From: Coprinus comatus
Taxonomy: Eukaryota; Basidiomycota; Agaricomycetes; Agaricales; Agaricaceae
Direction of reading: 5' to 3'
Assembly (NCBI GenBank): GCA_034638255.1
Contig: JAWPGT010000041.1
Location: 124,001-188,000 of the forward strand
Length of the DNA: 64,000 bases
Shown here piece after piece: positions 31,794 to 44,915 of this stretch. The number at the start of each line of letters is the position of its first letter. The stretch's first letter is position 1. The translations under genes were made by a program, and so were the position numbers. The notes beneath the pieces were generated by a model. It did not search any database, was not told where the DNA came from, and saw nothing but the letters and a program-made list of their open reading frames with translations.

Positions 31794-34700
31794 ATGGGAA
31801 ACACACACTCTGGATTCAATCTTACCCGCACATCGAGCGCGCTCGACTCTTTCGTGGCAGAACTTGGAGGAGATATAGTCTACGAGAAGAGGTCAGTCGG
31901 ACTCGTCTGTATATATTCAGCAATAATTGAGATACGGAGTAGTATTGGCTCTGCCCGTTTTTTAAAGACCGTGAAATGTCGCCATAAAAATGGTTTCCTT
32001 GTTGTTAAAGTCTTCATCAAACCAGAGCCAGGCGTCAGTCTACGGGTTTACCATCGACGTCTCAAAGGTGAGGTCCTCCATTTATGCTCTCGGGAATTGC
32101 TCATGCAGGCTTTGCAGTGGAGAAGGAGGCTTTGGCAGATATTGTAAATGTATACAACCACCAAGCATTTGCAGAAACAGAGAAGGCAGGGTACATCATT
32201 CGCCAATGGCTGGCAAGCAACTTGTACGATCGTATTAGGTGCGTATGACAATGGTCATATTGCTTCGTCGGCTGATTTGAATTAGTACACGCCCATTTCT
32301 GAGCATGGTAGAGAAACGATGGATTGCTTTCCAGCTACTGAACGCGCTTCGCGATGCACGTAATCGCAAGATCTCACACGGCGACATCAAGTCAGAGAAT
32401 ATCCTCGTTACATCCTGGAACTGGGTATACCTAACTGACTTTGCCTCGTATAAACCAACTTACCTTCCCTTGGATGACCCTTCTGACTTCTCTTTCTTCT
32501 TTGATACTTCGGGGCGTCGAACATGTTACATTGCGCCAGAACGTTTCTTCACACCAGCAGACAACCCGGATATTAGTTCCAAGAAGTCTAGAATTGCGAT
32601 GGGAGAACTACAAGGCAAAAGGGATGGCAAGGTCACAGAAGCCATGGATTGTTTTAGTACTGGATGTGTTATTGCTGAGTTGTTCCTGGAGGGTGCTCCC
32701 CTGTTTACCCTCAGCCAACTCTTCAAATATCGGGAAGGAGAATACAACGTCGATAGTCATCTATCTCAGATTGAGGATGAGGGTATCAGGGTATGTCGTC
32801 GATGCCTAGGTGGAAATTATTGCTCATTTTCGTCTATAGGTTATGATTAAGCAAATGATATCTATCTCACCAGATGAAAGACCTACATTTGACACTCTAC
32901 TGCATACATCTAGAGGGACAGTATTTCCAGAATCTTTCTATTCTTTTCTTCACAATTATGTCGCATATATTAACGACATGCCCAATCCTCCATACACCAC
33001 CCCCTCCGTTCCTCCTGCTTCCTCTAATCCTGCAAAACCTTCTACCCCTTCCACCCCAGTACCCACAAATGTACCTGATATCAATAACAATGCTCTTCCG
33101 AGTGATTCTGATCATATACTTGAACGCATCTGGGCAGACTACGAGAGTATAGAACCTTATATTACCCAAGAAACCACAGATGGCACACCGTTGATGGACG
33201 TCAAGATTGACTACAATACTTTTAATATTATTTCGAAACCATTCCAAGTAAGTATATCAATTGATACCATATATCTTGAACTAAGTCTTTCTTAGGATAT
33301 CTTTCCTGTGGAACTACACATACCGAATCGCGATACAAAGTTACATTCTTTAGCTGGTGGGAGGCGTGCTGCCCTAGAAGGTCGGGTATTATGAATCTTT
33401 TCTGAGTGATTTCAATTGACTTGCGCTTGTTTTACTTTGAACAGATGGCCCTGCTTTAATTCTTCTTGCCCTGATCACCGCAAATATCCGCAACTGCACC
33501 TTACCAAGCTCGAAAATCCGATCCCTTGATGTGTTTCTTGCTTTGAGTTGCCATTTAACAGACGAAGCTAAACTTGACCGAATGATTCCTTACATTATTG
33601 ATCTTTTGCATGATGAATCTGCACTCGTGCGTGCGGCAGGTTTGCGAACGATGATACAAGTGGTAAGGCTTTCGGGTTTATTCTTAGTTCGAATCTCATT
33701 CATGATTGCAGTTGATGCTAGTGACAGTGATCACGCCATCCAATGCTGCTATATTTCCAGAATACATTATACCGAATGTCCGGCATCTTGTGAACGATGC
33801 GGAGGTTCTTGTTCGTTCTACATATGCTCAATGTATCGTTCAGCTTGCAGATACCGCTGTGCGATATTTGGAGATGGGACAGGCCCTGAAAGCTCATGGC
33901 ACGTTTATATTCTCGCCAGACTCGCATGAATCGGAAAATACACATTTCGAGGTCCGATTAGTTGCCTATATACTCATTTTTCACCCTAGTGACACCGCTG
34001 TTTTCAGGTATCTTATGAAACAAGCATGCAAGAACTACAGTCCAGCATTCAAGATCATCTATCAGCGCTTCTTATGGATCCTTCAAGTGTGGTTAAACGC
34101 GCAGTTCTCCGTGATATCTCATCTCTATGTATTTTCCTTGGTCGTCAGAGAACCAACGATGTTTTGCTGAGTCATATGATCACATACCTCAATGATCGAG
34201 ATTGGTTGCTGAGGTATGCGTTCTTTGATAGTATTGTTGATGTTGCTGCTTGTGCTGGGGGACGAAGCTTGGAAGATTATATCTTGCCTTTAATGATTCA
34301 GGCACTTTCAGGTCAGTTTATTTGACAAGCTCTACGTATATATTAACTGAAACAATATTGGGGTTTATCTGTAGATGTAGAAGAGACCGTAGTTGCACGA
34401 GTTTTAGCTGCCCTTACAAGTTTATGCGAGTTAGGACTTTTCCAGAAGATGCGTATATGGGAATTGATGAGTGCTACCCTTGGATTTTTATATCATCCCA
34501 ATATTTGGATAAGACAAGGTCAATTCCCTTCATGCATATTTATATATCTACAAATTTTTTAAACGGGTTTGTTATAGGTGCTACCTCTTTCATCACTTCT
34601 GCAGCTCTACACCTACCGCAAACCGATGTTTGGTGTATACTTTACCCTTCTCTTCGACATTTTCTCAAGTCTGATGTCGCTATTATCAATGAGACTAGCT

Positions 34701-37700
34701 TGCTGACCGTTATGAAAGATTCTGTACGATAAGCCTGTCTTTTATTTGAAAATCACATGAGAACTCACTTTTGTATAGCTTCCAAGACAAATATTAGACG
34801 CGTCTGTTCAGTGGGCGATGAAGGGCGATAAGACGGGTTTTTGGCGAGTATCAAGAAAGGTTAACAAAGTCGAGTCACCAAGGGAGAGCATGGTCTCGCT
34901 GAGGAAAGGTGCCGGTTCAATGGCGAAGTTGAAAACCGAAGAGTAGGTCCTATCTTTAATTCATCTATCATTTGACGTTCACCTCACCTCATTGTAGGGA
35001 TGAGACTCAGCTCGGGAAACTGCAACAATTGGGAATGACAGCTGGAGACGAGAGTAAACTCATGGCTATGAGGGATTATATCCTTAAGCTTGCAAACGCA
35101 ACTTCTAGGTAAGTTAGTTTAGTCACTTGAAATGGATGATCAGCTAATGTGGGCCAACGTAGTTTTTCGTCTAGATTGTGCTATGAACCAGATACCGGGA
35201 GGAGTCTGAAGATGATTGGGGATATTGAACTCCAGAAGCTAGGAGTTGTCCCACAAACTGTCTTCCTCAAAGCACGTAGCAATAACTCCGAGTTTTTACC
35301 AAGAGCGTCACGATTGTCAATCGCAACTACCTTGGACTCTCGTCGCTCCACATATTCACTTAACCGCACGCCCGTGTTAGGCCTGCCTAGGGTACCAAGT
35401 CTTGCCAGCACTTCCGGTGCACCATTCGAAGATCTACGAAGGCGCCTTGCTACTTTCAATAGTTCGACCTCCTCTGTGGGTATTACTCACACTCAAAGTC
35501 ATGGACATAGCCCACGAGATCCCAGAGGTTTTATATCTCCTGTACCAAATACAAGTTCACCTCTCGTTTCCGCGCCCTCTACTATCCCATCACCACCTGC
35601 ATCTGTTGCCTCCGCAGCTATCCCTTACTCACCTCAACCGACGCATATAGCCCCTTCCATTGCATCTACTATTGAACGACCTGGAAGCCCAACGGAGAGT
35701 GTTCTTTCCACAACGAATTCGGTATCTTTCAGGACATTAAGTCGCTTGCAAATTGGAGGAAGTGGAATAATTGACGGACAGAAGGCTGCACCTGCTGTGG
35801 GTTCTAGTAAAACGAATGCTGTTGGCATGTTGGAACCACATTCGAAGCTAGCGAGACACTCTGAAAGTTCACCCGAGAGATCTGGAGTATCTACACCTGT
35901 TTCCGTTACGACACCCGTTGCCAAGTCTCACGGACCAAGAACGAGTTCTGCTCAACCGATTTCTACGTATGGTAAGTAGAATTTTCTACTAGTGTCTTTT
36001 ATGAAAGAATTCTCATGTGCATATGTATAAGATGGTCAAGACCCCGGAATTAGTCATCTTCTGGAAAAGTTGTACTTGGACAACAATCGAGAGTTACAGA
36101 ATGATTTCGGACCTCCAGTACATGAAGGTCCTGTTCGTAGACGAAGTGCTGTGCGACATACGTTTACACCTCGAGATGGATCCAATCGTCGAACTGAGGT
36201 TAGCCTTATTGCTAATCTCACGTCACATTCGGAAGCCATCACAGCGCTCGCTGTTTCTCCTGATCACATGTTTTTTGTTTCTGCTTCTGATGACAAGACT
36301 CTTAAAATATGGGATACAGCGAGATTGGAAAGGAATGTGACTAGTAAACCAAGACATACTTATGGTCAACATCATGCGAGAGTAAAGTGTGTTTGTACGT
36401 TGGAAACAACACATTGTTTTGCTAGTGCGGCGGATGATGGAAGTGTACATATTGTTAGAGTTCATGTTACACAGAATGGGGCATTGCCTAAGTATGGCAA
36501 GTTGCAGGTTGTGAGGGAATACAGGGTTGACCATGTGGGAGAGTATGTTACCTGTATGACACATTACAATTCTGGTGAGTACTAATGACATGTGGCGGAA
36601 AATGACTATATCTGTTTTCCTGACACTTCTCCCGCTTAGACTCCGCTTCGAATTTGATTCTTGCGACGACTCATTCAAACATTATTATACTGGACCTGCG
36701 TACGATGAGGGTACTACAAAGAATGGAGAACCCAAGACAATATGGACCTATCACATCCCTTTGTCTCGATCGTAAACGAACATGGTTAATAGTTGGAACA
36801 TCAACAGGAGTTTTAACGCTCTGGGATAGACGGTTCGGTTTAATGCTCAAAAGTTGGCATGTTGGTGTATCTAGTTCAGGAAAATCTGTTCGAGTACACC
36901 AATGTGTTGTTCATCCATCAAAAGGTAAAGGGAAATGGGTTATGGTTGCTGTCGAAGTATCAAAGAAATCTTCTTCCGATCGTAAACCCGTGAACCTCGT
37001 GGAAGTTTGGGATATAGAGAAATCAGTCTTGGTGGAAACTTTTACTACACGAACTGGTTTATCTTCGGATCCTTTGCCTGAATTATCAGAAGCTCAGAGT
37101 ACTGGTGCGGATATGAGTCCTGCAGCTGCTATAGCTGCATTGGTACGTTCAAGGCAGGGTTCTGATGGATCGGAGAGGAGAGTACCTGGTGCATTTCCTG
37201 GAGGGAATAATTCTATTGGTGAAATGTTACCTTCTCCTGCACCTGATATACGAGCTATGACTGTGGGTTTAGATTTTGGTGGACATTCTTCTGCTCAAAG
37301 GTCAGAGTTTAATGATTTGATGGTGGATTCGGGTACAGGAAGAACTAGTGCGAAAGGGTTTATGATAACGGGATCGGAGGATCGGAAGATCAGGTTTTGG
37401 GATATAGGTAAAGTGGAGAGAACTGCTGTATTGAGTGGCTTAGAATCGGAACAGGAAAGGCCGTCATACAGGTATGTCACTCCAGTCAATCAAAAAGAGT
37501 ATGGAGTATCTAATAATGCACATTACCTTTTTATTATTATCTTTAATAGTAGTACTACTAGTACCAACACGACAATAAATGTGGAAACATGTCCACCAAC
37601 TCCGAGTGGAGGTATACACAGCAATAGACCAACACAAAGGATCTCATTAATAACAAACAATCAACAAAATTTATTGAAGAATCATCAAGATGTTATTACT

Positions 37701-37799
37701 GCGTTAACGTGTGTCGATTCCCCTTTTAGAGGTGGGATAGTAAGCGGTGATCGTGCGGGTGTTATTAAAGTGTGGCGTGTTGATCAACTTGAATCTTAG
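31794..37799 (+). CDS. VPS15: Vps15, regulatory subunit of PI3-kinase Vps34
   Basis: A many-exon gene encoding all Vps15 parts. It starts MGNTHSG, a myristoylation signal. The kinase-like domain follows with VVKVFIKPEP, SHGDIKSENILVTSWNWVYL, FASYKPTYLP, the CYIAPERF block and FSTGCVIAELFLEG. The catalytic loop reads HGDIKSEN. A middle region (about 33.5-34.9 kb) reads as HEAT-type helices (LVRAAGLRTMIQVV). A Ser/Pro-rich linker is followed by a C-terminal WD40 part (36.0-37.8 kb) with ASDDKTLKIWD, TGVLTLWDRRFG, GSEDRKIRFWDIG and AGVIKVWRVDQ. Vps15 anchors and activates Vps34 on endosome and autophagosome membranes. All segments are present and the gene looks intact. Confidence 0.93.
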
Positions 37800-38401
37800 A
37801 TAGATTAATAGACGCATACGCATATGTAATGGTCTGGGTAATAATAATTTTTTTTATTAATTTCTGTTGTCTTTATTTTGGATGTTATATTTCTGCAATG
37901 ATGCCCATCACTGGACCCATAATGAAAAATAGAAACCAACAGACGTGTCACTTTGACCCTGAGAACGTCATCAAATGATTGGTACGTTTGAACTTTGAAC
38001 TGCCTTAAATGACCACACTACATTTTTTTTCTTGAAATGTGATATTACTTTTTTCGAGCATGTGCATATTCCTAACTGTATGTGTACAGCGTTCCGCAGG
38101 CCATTCGCGCGCTCACAGAGGCTGTGAAGCCCGGAAACATGAAACAAACCCTGGATATGGGAATACATGGCATATATATATACTAATATACCAACACCCT
38201 CCTCCCATTTTTCCGAAAAGCTCAAAGAAAAAAGAGACTATTTTATATGTACATATGAAATGGAACAAGCAACACTGCATTTTAAGTATTACTGTTATTC
38301 CCTTAAATCAGATCGATTTCCTACTTCTCCATAAACCCTGCAGAAAATAACCTCCTCAACCTCCCTCCCCCTTCATGTCTAAGTTATAATATACAGGATT
38401 T
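37800..38401. other. 3' intergenic region between convergent genes
   Basis: VPS15 (+) and ThrRS (-) end here tail to tail. AT-rich, with a poly-T run near 37848 and no gene. Confidence 0.5.
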
Positions 38402-41400
38402 TTAGGCCGGCAGCTTGTTCTCTAAGCTTCTATTCTTCTTTAGAGCTACAAGTTTCTCGACTATTTGATCCAAAGGAATAGTTTCGGAACGAGCCTTGCT
38501 TCCTACGTCATCACGATTACGAACGTTAACCGAACGGGCGTCGAGTTCCTCTTGGCCAACGACTATTTGTTGAATTGAAGAGTAGTCATTTTTAGATTTG
38601 TCGTTTGTCGTTGTTTTCAGCATAGGAATACAAGAAAAAGAGAAGCAGCGATGGGCGGTGAATGTTTTTGTTTTGTTTTTGGAGAACAATTGAATACGGA
38701 TGCGCGCAGTGATGTATATTCGGTGTCCAGGTCGTTCAATAGCAACGTGGCGCGCAGAGAAAAAGAACCCAATAGTAGTGCCAAAAACGTCGAATGTTAA
38801 TGGGAACAAGAATTCATATTGATGTGATGAGCATAGCATTTGTATCCGCAGTTGTATTTGAGAAAAGAGGGAAACCATATCAAACGGGTGCAGAGAATCA
38901 AAGAAGACAGCGGTGAGAAATGTGTTCATGTGAAAAAATGAGAAAAGAAAAGAACTAACCGAGAATAAAGTTGTACTGCGCAATTTCGCCGTTCCTGATC
39001 TTCTTCGGAAGAGTGTTCTCGCCGTTATCCACGTCAGCAAAAAGACCTAAGCTCGAGAGGCTACTTGCAACTTCCTCAGCATATGCTTTCTGTATATAAT
39101 AATGTCAGATTGATCAGTAAGCTGTTTGATGTCAGGGGGTAAGAGGAGAGAGAAAGGATATATGTCAAGCCAAATCGTTGGGGATAGTCCTGTTAAAGAA
39201 TACATCCACGCTAGAAACGCTATACTCACGAAAGGTGCGGCAACAGGGATGACGAGCACTTGCCGAGGAGACAGCCAGAAGGGCCTAGAGGGAGAGACAT
39301 TATTCATCAATACCTGTCACTCTCATGTAATTCAAAAGTTCATAAATATACCATTTTCCAGCAAAGTGTTCAGTGATGATGGCGATGAATCTCTCTAAGC
39401 TACCAAGAATGGCGCGGTGAATCATGACCGGGCGAGCGGCAGCTTCATCTGCCGAGCGATATTTAAGATTGAACCGTTCAGGAAGCTGGAAGTCGAGTTG
39501 GATCGTAGCGCATTGGAACGAACGACGAAGCGCATCACTAATAGTAATGTCGATCTTAGGTCCATAGAATGCACCATCTCCTGGGTTGATTTCCCACTGT
39601 CCAGGGTAAGTCTTCTCGAGCGCTGCTTTAAGTTGCTAAAACAGGTTAGTAATGTTAGCGTATGTACTAAATTGAATAATTGAATACATAGAAGTATGCT
39701 CACTGCCTCTGCCTGGTCCCAGGTTTCGATAGTACCGAGATAATTATCGGGACGGGTGGATAGCTCAAGCTTGAATTGGAAGCCAAATAGACCATAGATG
39801 TGTTGCATGAAGTCGAAGAGAGCATTGATCTCATCTGTGATTTGCGAGGGCATACAGAACACATGGGTATCATCCTGCACAAACCTTCGTACGCGAGTCA
39901 AACCGGTCAAGGCACCAGAGGCCTCATTACGATGGATGATACCGAACTCGGCCATACGAATGGGGAGCTCCTTGTAACTCCTATCTCTTGAGTCAAAGAT
40001 CAATGCATGTCCGGGACAGTTCATGGGTTTCAAAGCCCATTTCTCCTTCTCGACGTCAAGAATAAACATATCGTCCTTGTAGTTTTGCCAATGGCCAGAA
40101 GTTTCCCAAAGCTTGCTGTTGTACATGTTTGGTGAGATGACTTCCTGGTAGTCACGTTTAAAGTATTCTTCGCGCATGAGTTCGACAAGCGCATTATATA
40201 TGCGAGTTCCATGAGGTAAGAAGAAGCAGCTTCCAGGACTGAGTTCGTGAAAGAAGAAAAGTTCTTGGTCTTTACCAATCTTACGATGGTCACGCTTGGC
40301 AGCTTCAGCAAGGAAAACCTTGTACTCAGCAAGTTGTTTCTTGTCCGGGAAGGAGATACCATAGATACGCTGGAGTGATTCATTGTTAGCGTCACCGAGG
40401 AAGTATGAAGCCGAGTTCTTGGTGACCATGAAGGCCTTGATCTTGCCAGTGTGGGGAATATGAGGGCCAACACAAAGATCAACCATAGGGCCACACCGAT
40501 AAACAGTGGTGGAAGTGCCGTCAGGAATCTTGCTCTGGATGAGGTATTGCTTGAACTTGTTGTACTATTTTTGGACTGGTAAGACTATTGCGATTTCTCA
40601 ACGCGTGAAGTTTCCTTACGTTGAACATCTCTAGTAATTTCTCTTTTGACACAACTAAACGTTCGAATTTCTGTTTTTCTTTAATAGCAGCTTCAGATAC
40701 TTTCTCCAATGCAGGGTAGTCAGTGTTGGAGACTGGTCTATCAGTAGCCATTTCATAGAAGAAACCATCGTCAGTGGGGGGGCCAAGGCAAAGATGGCAG
40801 CCGTAGTGACGTTCGGCAGCTTCACCGAGGACGTGTGCAGAAGAATGCCAGAAGACTCGTTTGCCTATTCATAACCATCACAACCATCAGCATACAGAGA
40901 AAGCTAATGGGACATGCGTTCAATCACCTTCAGGGTGTTCAAAGTCAAGAAGTTCAAGCTTGACGGATTTCTCGAGTGGACGTTCAAGATCCCAAAGTTC
41001 TCCGTCAACCTACACAAAATATTCATCATATAACCTAGAAAAAATGGATTTAAACACATACCTTGGCAATGACAATTCGGTCGGCCAAGCTCTTGGACAA
41101 TTCTTTTGCGACGTCCAAAGGTGAAGTCTCCCAGCTCTTTCCCTTTCTTTCCGAACCGTCAGGCAAAGTAACAGTGATTTCCTCGCGTGGTTGAGCTTAA
41201 TGATATCCCTAGGTAAGCTTGACGTGTCTTGACGGCAACCAACGACTAACCGGCAACAAAAGCATCATATTCTGCCTTCAATTCGTCGAACATCTTGATA
41301 CGGTGATCAAAGAAAGCCGGAGGAGGTTGGAGCTGACGATGGTGTATATGAACGTATTCTGATTATTCCCCGGAATAACATGCGCACCTCCAGAGGATGT

Positions 41401-41645
41401 TCTGAGCTTGTGCCGACCTTGGCCTTTTTATCTTTAGGAGCCTTTTGGGGTTTTACGGGGGTATCAGCATGCTTGCTCTCGAGAGCAGAGATCTGAGCTG
41501 GGTGGGAGGTAGAGGAGACGGGGTGCGACATTGCGCAAGATCTTGTGAAGGGTGGGGTGGGTCGTGGAAGACGACGAGGACAGGTGGCTACGTGGCCGGC
41601 TAGACGGCTGAATGTTGGAAGAACCGAGATAAACCTTTTCTGCAT
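38402..41645 (-). CDS. Threonyl-tRNA synthetase, probably dual-targeted
   Basis: Class II synthetase with the full ThrRS layout: a TGS segment ([11 protein letters not shown]), the second additional domain with [10 protein letters not shown] and [10 protein letters not shown], motif 1 in [14 protein letters not shown], motif 2 around [29 protein letters not shown] (active-site Cys and His), and motif 3 at the end ([13 protein letters not shown]). A C-terminal anticodon-binding domain follows ([32 protein letters not shown]). The N-terminus before the second Met (41531) is basic and Ser/Pro-rich without acidic residues, like a mitochondrial presequence. The first ATG (41645) has T at -3, the second G at -3. 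Intron 38959-38563 is 397 nt, unusually long here. Confidence 0.93.
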
Positions 41646-41785
41646 CCAATCGATCTAGTCACGTTCGACAAAATCAAGAAACACAACGAATCAATAATAG
41701 AAGGTTCTTCCCACGCCATTCACCCTGACAATTTCTATTAATCCAACTAGTTGTACGACATAGATCTATCCAAAGCATAATATAT

Positions 41786-43488
41786 CTAACCGAGTGATCC
41801 AAACTGACTACGCTGCGAGCCAGAAAAGAGAGAAAAAATATTTGTTAGGAACATCACCATTCCATCGAAATGTAAACATACCAGTTGCATAATAGCATTT
41901 CTCTCGGTCTCCGGGAGAGCATTGATCTGCTCCTGTGTCAAATTCAAAACCTGCATAAGCATAGCCTGAGATCATATCCAAGTCAATGTCAAGTTTATAG
42001 CTTGCATAATATCAGACCGACCTTGTGAGTCTCGTTAATAACGGGCGCAGACGATGCTGCAGGTATTGCTGGTGCAGGCGCTGGAGGTACTGGTGTTGTT
42101 GTTGTAACTCCGATTGGTGGACGATAGAATGAAGCTGGAGGGGGTTGATACATTGCCGCTGGAGGCGGAAGCGTGGAAGGTGGAGGCATTGGCATCGGTG
42201 CAGGCGCTTGGTAAGGCATGTGTGCCGGCGGCGGCGGAACATATCCAGATTGATTCATGTGTAGTGGTAGTATGTTAGACCTTGGGGGTGTTGGAGGAGG
42301 TGCCGTTGTCGAGTTGCCTGAGGTAGCTTGTAACATCCGTTGTAGAACTACCGGGTCTACAATATTGTTTAACAAGAGACCCTGGAACAGCGCATATGCC
42401 ACTTGAGGGTGTTTGACCAGTAGTTGGCGAGCATGGTCAGGATGCGTAATAATGAAAGCCTGGTGGGATAGGTTCAAAACTGTGGGCCATCATTACCAGG
42501 TCTAAACTAACCTTCATTTGAGCTAACACTTCCATTAGTTGGCTGGGCGCCATACTTGCTAGCGCCGTGCTAATGTGATCAAGCGCTGTCGTTCCCTTTG
42601 GTACTGGAACACCAGGGGGTACGGAGGACAGGAAATCGCCTTCACTACCTCGCCAACGAGGTTCAGCAGGTCCTGGATAACCACTGTCCACAAGTTCACC
42701 TCGCACGGTTGTCTTGCCTTCGAGGAATGGATCTGAATCAGCCAAATCGATTCGCAGTGGCCTGCCACCAACATCGGTGTTATTGAGATTTCGGACAGCG
42801 CTTAAAGCAGTTTCATTGTCTTTTTGGTGTGAATCATTTTTTACACATGCGTGCGTAGCGTCGACAACAGCAGTAAAGAAACGAGATTCAGATAGATGCG
42901 TAGATAGGGACATTTGTGATTGTGCCGATGTAGAGGGGCGATTTAGGGTACAGTTTCCAGTGGGTTGTCAACAGCACAGGAGAAAGTAACCAATGAGAAC
43001 GTATGGAAGTTCACGCAGTTAAGTAACAATTATGGGTTGTTTCGATCAAAGATGGGCATTGCATTGTATTCGGCGTTTATCGAGTGTTGTTTTTCGGCAC
43101 ATAGATCGGATTATTGTGGTTGAAGCTTAGCTGGAAGGCAAAGAGACTACTGTAGAGAAACGCACCAGCAAATTCACAGAATCCATAGCCACGGGGCTTC
43201 CCTGTCTCCCTATCAAAGACCAGTCTATTCACACACTTAGAACTCTCGTAATTCAAGTAGAGTGTCTGAGATACTGATACCTGAATCCAATGACCTGGCC
43301 TACGCTCTTGAAAACGTCTATTAGCTGGTCCTCGCCCATATTATAGGGCACGTTTCCAACTGTCATTGTTTCAGTAAGCGCATGTATACAACCAGACTTT
43401 ACTCACCAAATACAACCTTGCTCATTTCTTCGGGGCTTCCAGTTTTCTTCGATGTTATTGTTCGTTCTAAGTGAATTTCGAACTTCAT
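41786..43488 (-). CDS. Cleavage stimulation factor subunit 2 (CstF64/Rna15)
   Basis: N-terminal RRM split over introns: VVFGNVPYNMGEDQLIDVF (RNP2), LVFDRETGKPRGYGFCEFA (RNP1), then DNETALSAVRNLNNTDVGGR. The hinge domain follows (HISTALASMAPSQLMEVL, HARQLLVKHPQVAYALFQG), then a Pro-rich middle and the short C-terminal helical domain (LMQVLNLTQEQINALPETER). This is the standard CstF64/Rna15 order. The protein binds the downstream GU-rich element in pre-mRNA 3' processing in the nucleus. Start at 43488 (MKFEIHLERTI); a later in-frame Met (MSKVVF) is the alternative. Intron 43165-42820 (346 nt) is long for this genome. Confidence 0.9.
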
Positions 43489-44128
43489 AATTTCCACAAC
43501 CCACACGACAAAAGGAGTATATGGTCACGTGAATAGTCGTGGGAACATGACTCGGAATTCTCCCTTCATTACGTCTGTCATCCTGACTTTAACCTGACTC
43601 ATTGACAATTTCTGATTCAAAATACTGCCATCGAAAGGCCACGTAATTACTCTCTTCATTGGAAATGTCTTTCACACTCTTAGCGAGCCTCTTGGTAATT
43701 ATATGTCGTCCCAGTTTCATTCCCGAACCCGGTCTACCGAGCGGCGAGCGCACAGCTTATCGTGGAAATACTAGATGCTTCTCGTACAAACTAGGCCTCT
43801 GTGTCCAGCACTTTAGGAACGATCGACTTTGGTCTCTCTCTCTGCTCTAATGATACATGGGTCTCGTCTGGTTTCTGGATCGAACAGGAGAATGCTGTTG
43901 GAAGGCAACTAGATCTGACTCAGTAGCTCAGTTTACACGAGATCTGAAATCTCGATCCTCTAGCCAAATGGGGACATCCCTCAATGCTGTGACTCAGAGG
44001 ATTATATATAAAGAAGACGTCAGTGTTCAATCCCCACAATTCTCTGGTAATCATGTCTTCAAAGACCTCCTCTGCTTCTCCATCGAAAGCCCAGCTATTG
44101 TACCCTTACCAACGAGACTCACGTTTTC
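43489..44128. other. Divergent promoter region
   Basis: The region lies between CSTF2 (-) and the small heat-shock protein (+). TATATAAA at 44005-44012 sits about 120 bp before the sHSP ATG. A single TTCCCGAA half-pair (near 43720) recalls a heat-shock element but is not a full one. No gene. Confidence 0.45.
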
Positions 44129-44915
44129 ATGCAGCGGTCGTTCAAGCTGCTAAAATCAAATGTTTACAACTCATTCGCAATGGATACCTTCACCCCACGC
44201 GTAGAAAGCCACTGGCATGTCAAGGAGAATGGAAACCACGGCACGTACCAATTTCCACTACCAAAATTCAATTGCGGTTCTAATCATTGCTATTCCTTAT
44301 AGTATGGATTTAATCGACGATCCCAGCGCTCCCGAAGTCATCGCTGTGTTTGAAACACCTGGAGTTCGATCCCAGGACATAAACCTGCGATTAGAGACCG
44401 GTAAACTGCATATAATCGGTACTAGGGGGGATCCATGCCAAGTAGCACTCAGCAACATGGTAGTTCTCTCTCAAACGAACTCTACGAGTGTGGCTCCAGT
44501 TATACCTGATAATAGCAATACTACTACAACTGTACTGAGGAGTCCTAATCCCAATTTCTGCGTCCGGGAACTTCGATTTGGGACTTTCATGCGAACGATA
44601 CCTATTCCAGAGGGTATAGAGGTGAGCAGTCATTTAAATTCAATCTCTTGACTTGAACCCAGTCATCTAATGCCATTCATTTAGCGTTATGAAGTCAAAG
44701 CATGCCTTGATAGCGGTGTATTGACCGTTTCATGGCCACGCGTCCCGGCATCTATTCGGCGTACCCTTACACAATTAAAAGGTACTGCGGACACCGCAAC
44801 TCAATTAGCGCCAGCTTCTAGTGAGCCCACCACAGATAGTGTTGCGGTCAACCCACCATCATCTTCCACTACCACTGACAATGTCGACGGTGCCGTTTCC
44901 AACTCCGAACCTTAA
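44129..44915 (+). CDS. Small heat-shock protein (Hsp20/alpha-crystallin domain)
   Basis: Three exons: 44129-44244, 44303-44621 and 44686-44915. The intron 44245-44302 (donor GTACCA) joins an N-terminal part with FTPRVESHWHV to MDLIDDPSAPEVIAVFETPG, the start of the alpha-crystallin fold. The next segments, DINLRLETGKLHIIG and RTIPIPEGIE-RYEVKACLDSGVLTVSWP, match its later strands. A Ser/Thr-rich tail of about 50 residues follows. The insertion between strands (about 44430-44560) is longer than usual. Such proteins are ATP-independent chaperones in the cytosol. The upstream TATA box fits inducible expression; I saw no full heat-shock element. Confidence 0.75.

Noticed and set aside
43640..44000. 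Heat-shock element upstream of the sHSP gene
   Set aside because: Only one TTCnnGAA pair (TTCCCGAA) was found; three alternating units are needed.
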